Origin: Micromonospora peucetia | GTDB lineage: Bacteria > Actinomycetota > Actinomycetes > Mycobacteriales > Micromonosporaceae | NCBI RefSeq assembly: GCF_900091625.1 | Contig: NZ_FMIC01000002.1 | Span: forward strand, 3,534,001-3,598,000 | Direction: 5' to 3' | DNA: 64,000 nt | Program-made: the position numbers and the translations under genes | Shown: positions 63,519-64,000 of the stretch, one piece after another | How the letters are laid out: each line of letters opens with the position of its first letter | How positions within the stretch are numbered: the first letter of the stretch is position 1 | The notes under the pieces: generated by a model | The model's database searches: none | Told to the model about the DNA's origin: nothing | The model's input: only the letters and a program-made list of their open reading frames with translations

Positions 63519-64000
63519 GTGTTGGACTTTGACGAGTTTTCGAGTGCTGCACTGTCACTTGTGGTGGCGTGGCGTTCTGGAAAGACAGTTCATAGTCGAC
63601 ATGTCGTGGTCGGAGGCGCTGTCGAGCATGTCCTGCGGAGTTACGCAGGCGATAATGCTCAGAAGCTCCAGGCTGAGGGCGGTAAGGACTACACTCCGGA
63701 CGACGACCAGGGTGATGCGCCGTTCTTGCGGGTCGCCGCAGACGAGTTAATTGATCATGTTGTTATCGAGGCGCTCCGTCGTGGACCGTCTCAACCCTTG
63801 GCGCAGCGCTCCGAAATGAGCAAGCTGAAGATGTATGCGGTCATCCTTGGCGATGACCCGACGCGTCAGGTGATGTTCGTAAGTCGTGGAACGCCGATAA
63901 AGCTAGGCGAGAAAAGTCTAGTGGCTTTCCTTAGCGAATCTCTCAATAAGGTTACGGATCCGATCTTTGCCTTCGATCCGTTCTTTGATGTGATCATTGG
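63519..64000 (+). CDS. kwaB: DUF4868/KwaB-like effector, truncated by the window end
   Basis: An open frame from GTG 63519 (AGAGG eight bases upstream; TTG at 63522 possible) to the last base, about 160 residues so far. The N-terminal region (MLDFDEFSSAALSLVVAWR) is followed by KLKMYAVILGDDPTRQVMFVSRGTPIKLGEKSLVAFLSES and VTDPIFAFDPFFDVII. This order (YAVI, a basic PIKL segment, then a strand FxFDxxFDVII) is the pattern of DUF4868 proteins, the family of KwaB. KwaB binds DNA and works with membrane KwaA against phages. It starts 93 bases after the kwaA-like stop, same strand and the same low GC. Confidence 0.62.
   Translation, partial: MLDFDEFSSAALSLVVAWRSGKTVHSRHVVVGGAVEHVLRSYAGDNAQKLQAEGGKDYTPDDDQGDAPFLRVAADELIDHVVIEALRRGPSQPLAQRSEMSKLKMYAVILGDDPTRQVMFVSRGTPIKLGEKSLVAFLSESLNKVTDPIFAFDPFFDVII

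Larger units (their letters stand above)
61341..64000 (+). mobile_element. Left end of a tRNA-integrated genetic element (partial)
   Basis: A tRNA gene, a tyrosine recombinase directly downstream reading away from it, and cargo with clearly lower GC and different codon use from about 62880 on. This is the standard layout of an integrative element or prophage inserted at a tRNA 3' end. The right attachment repeat lies outside the window. The defence-like cargo is described below. Confidence 0.8.

Overview
The window is very GC-rich DNA with a strong G/C third-position bias, frequent GTG starts, several start codons with no obvious ribosome binding site, and an actinobacterial gene set: zur-smtB beside glyS, dgt and dnaG close by, ROK/ABC sugar operon, roadblock and conservon-like kinase genes, DasR- and IdeR-type operators. 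This fits a filamentous actinomycete, most likely a Micromonosporaceae chromosome. That family assignment is an inference from gene content and repeat style.

Layout. 1-2252 (minus): TPP riboswitch, ykoE, ykoD (partial): a thiamine-precursor ECF importer. 2402-7007: epoxide-hydrolase-like enzyme, SIS sugar isomerase-like protein, small membrane protein, long acyl-CoA dehydrogenase behind a palindromic operator. 7143-11288 (minus): smtB-zur and znuABC with a Zur box, a complete zinc module. 11307-15258: small proteins, glyS, dusB. 15482-19010 (minus): secreted C39-like cysteine peptidase and a GH20 hexosaminidase with DasR- and CebR-like sites. 19203-29634: ppdK, roadblock protein, VOC protein, dgt, siderophore-interacting protein with an iron box, BCCT carrier, dnaG and its satellite gene. 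29645-36745 (minus): a compact operon of fused TRAP permease, two TAXI binding proteins, a nitrate-sensing-type histidine kinase and a roadblock protein. 37177-41900: ABC-2 exporter and YihY/BrkB protein. 42443-57496: ROK regulator, ribose-type ABC importer, Gfo/Idh/MocA dehydrogenase, two secreted multidomain proteins (PQQ-type sugar dehydrogenase; ThuA plus DUF1080) with carbohydrate-binding tails, and a TIM-barrel isomerase. These families are all linked to 3-keto-sugar metabolism. The block is interrupted by a decayed inositol-phosphate synthase and a polyprenyl synthase. 57670-61276: small membrane protein, tRNA-Asn, TPR-like protein and a membrane-anchored M16 peptidase homologue.

61341-64000 is the left end of an integrated element: a tRNA with a CAT anticodon, a tyrosine recombinase just downstream, then clearly lower-GC cargo. 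The cargo is a four-helix membrane protein followed by a DUF4868-like protein (cut by the window end), which I read as a Kiwa-type (KwaA/KwaB) anti-phage pair.

Intergenic space is rich in palindromes. The most striking are two composite elements (about 41905-42300 and 55879-56280) with identical 15-bp hairpin arms, a C-rich left flank and a G-rich right flank.
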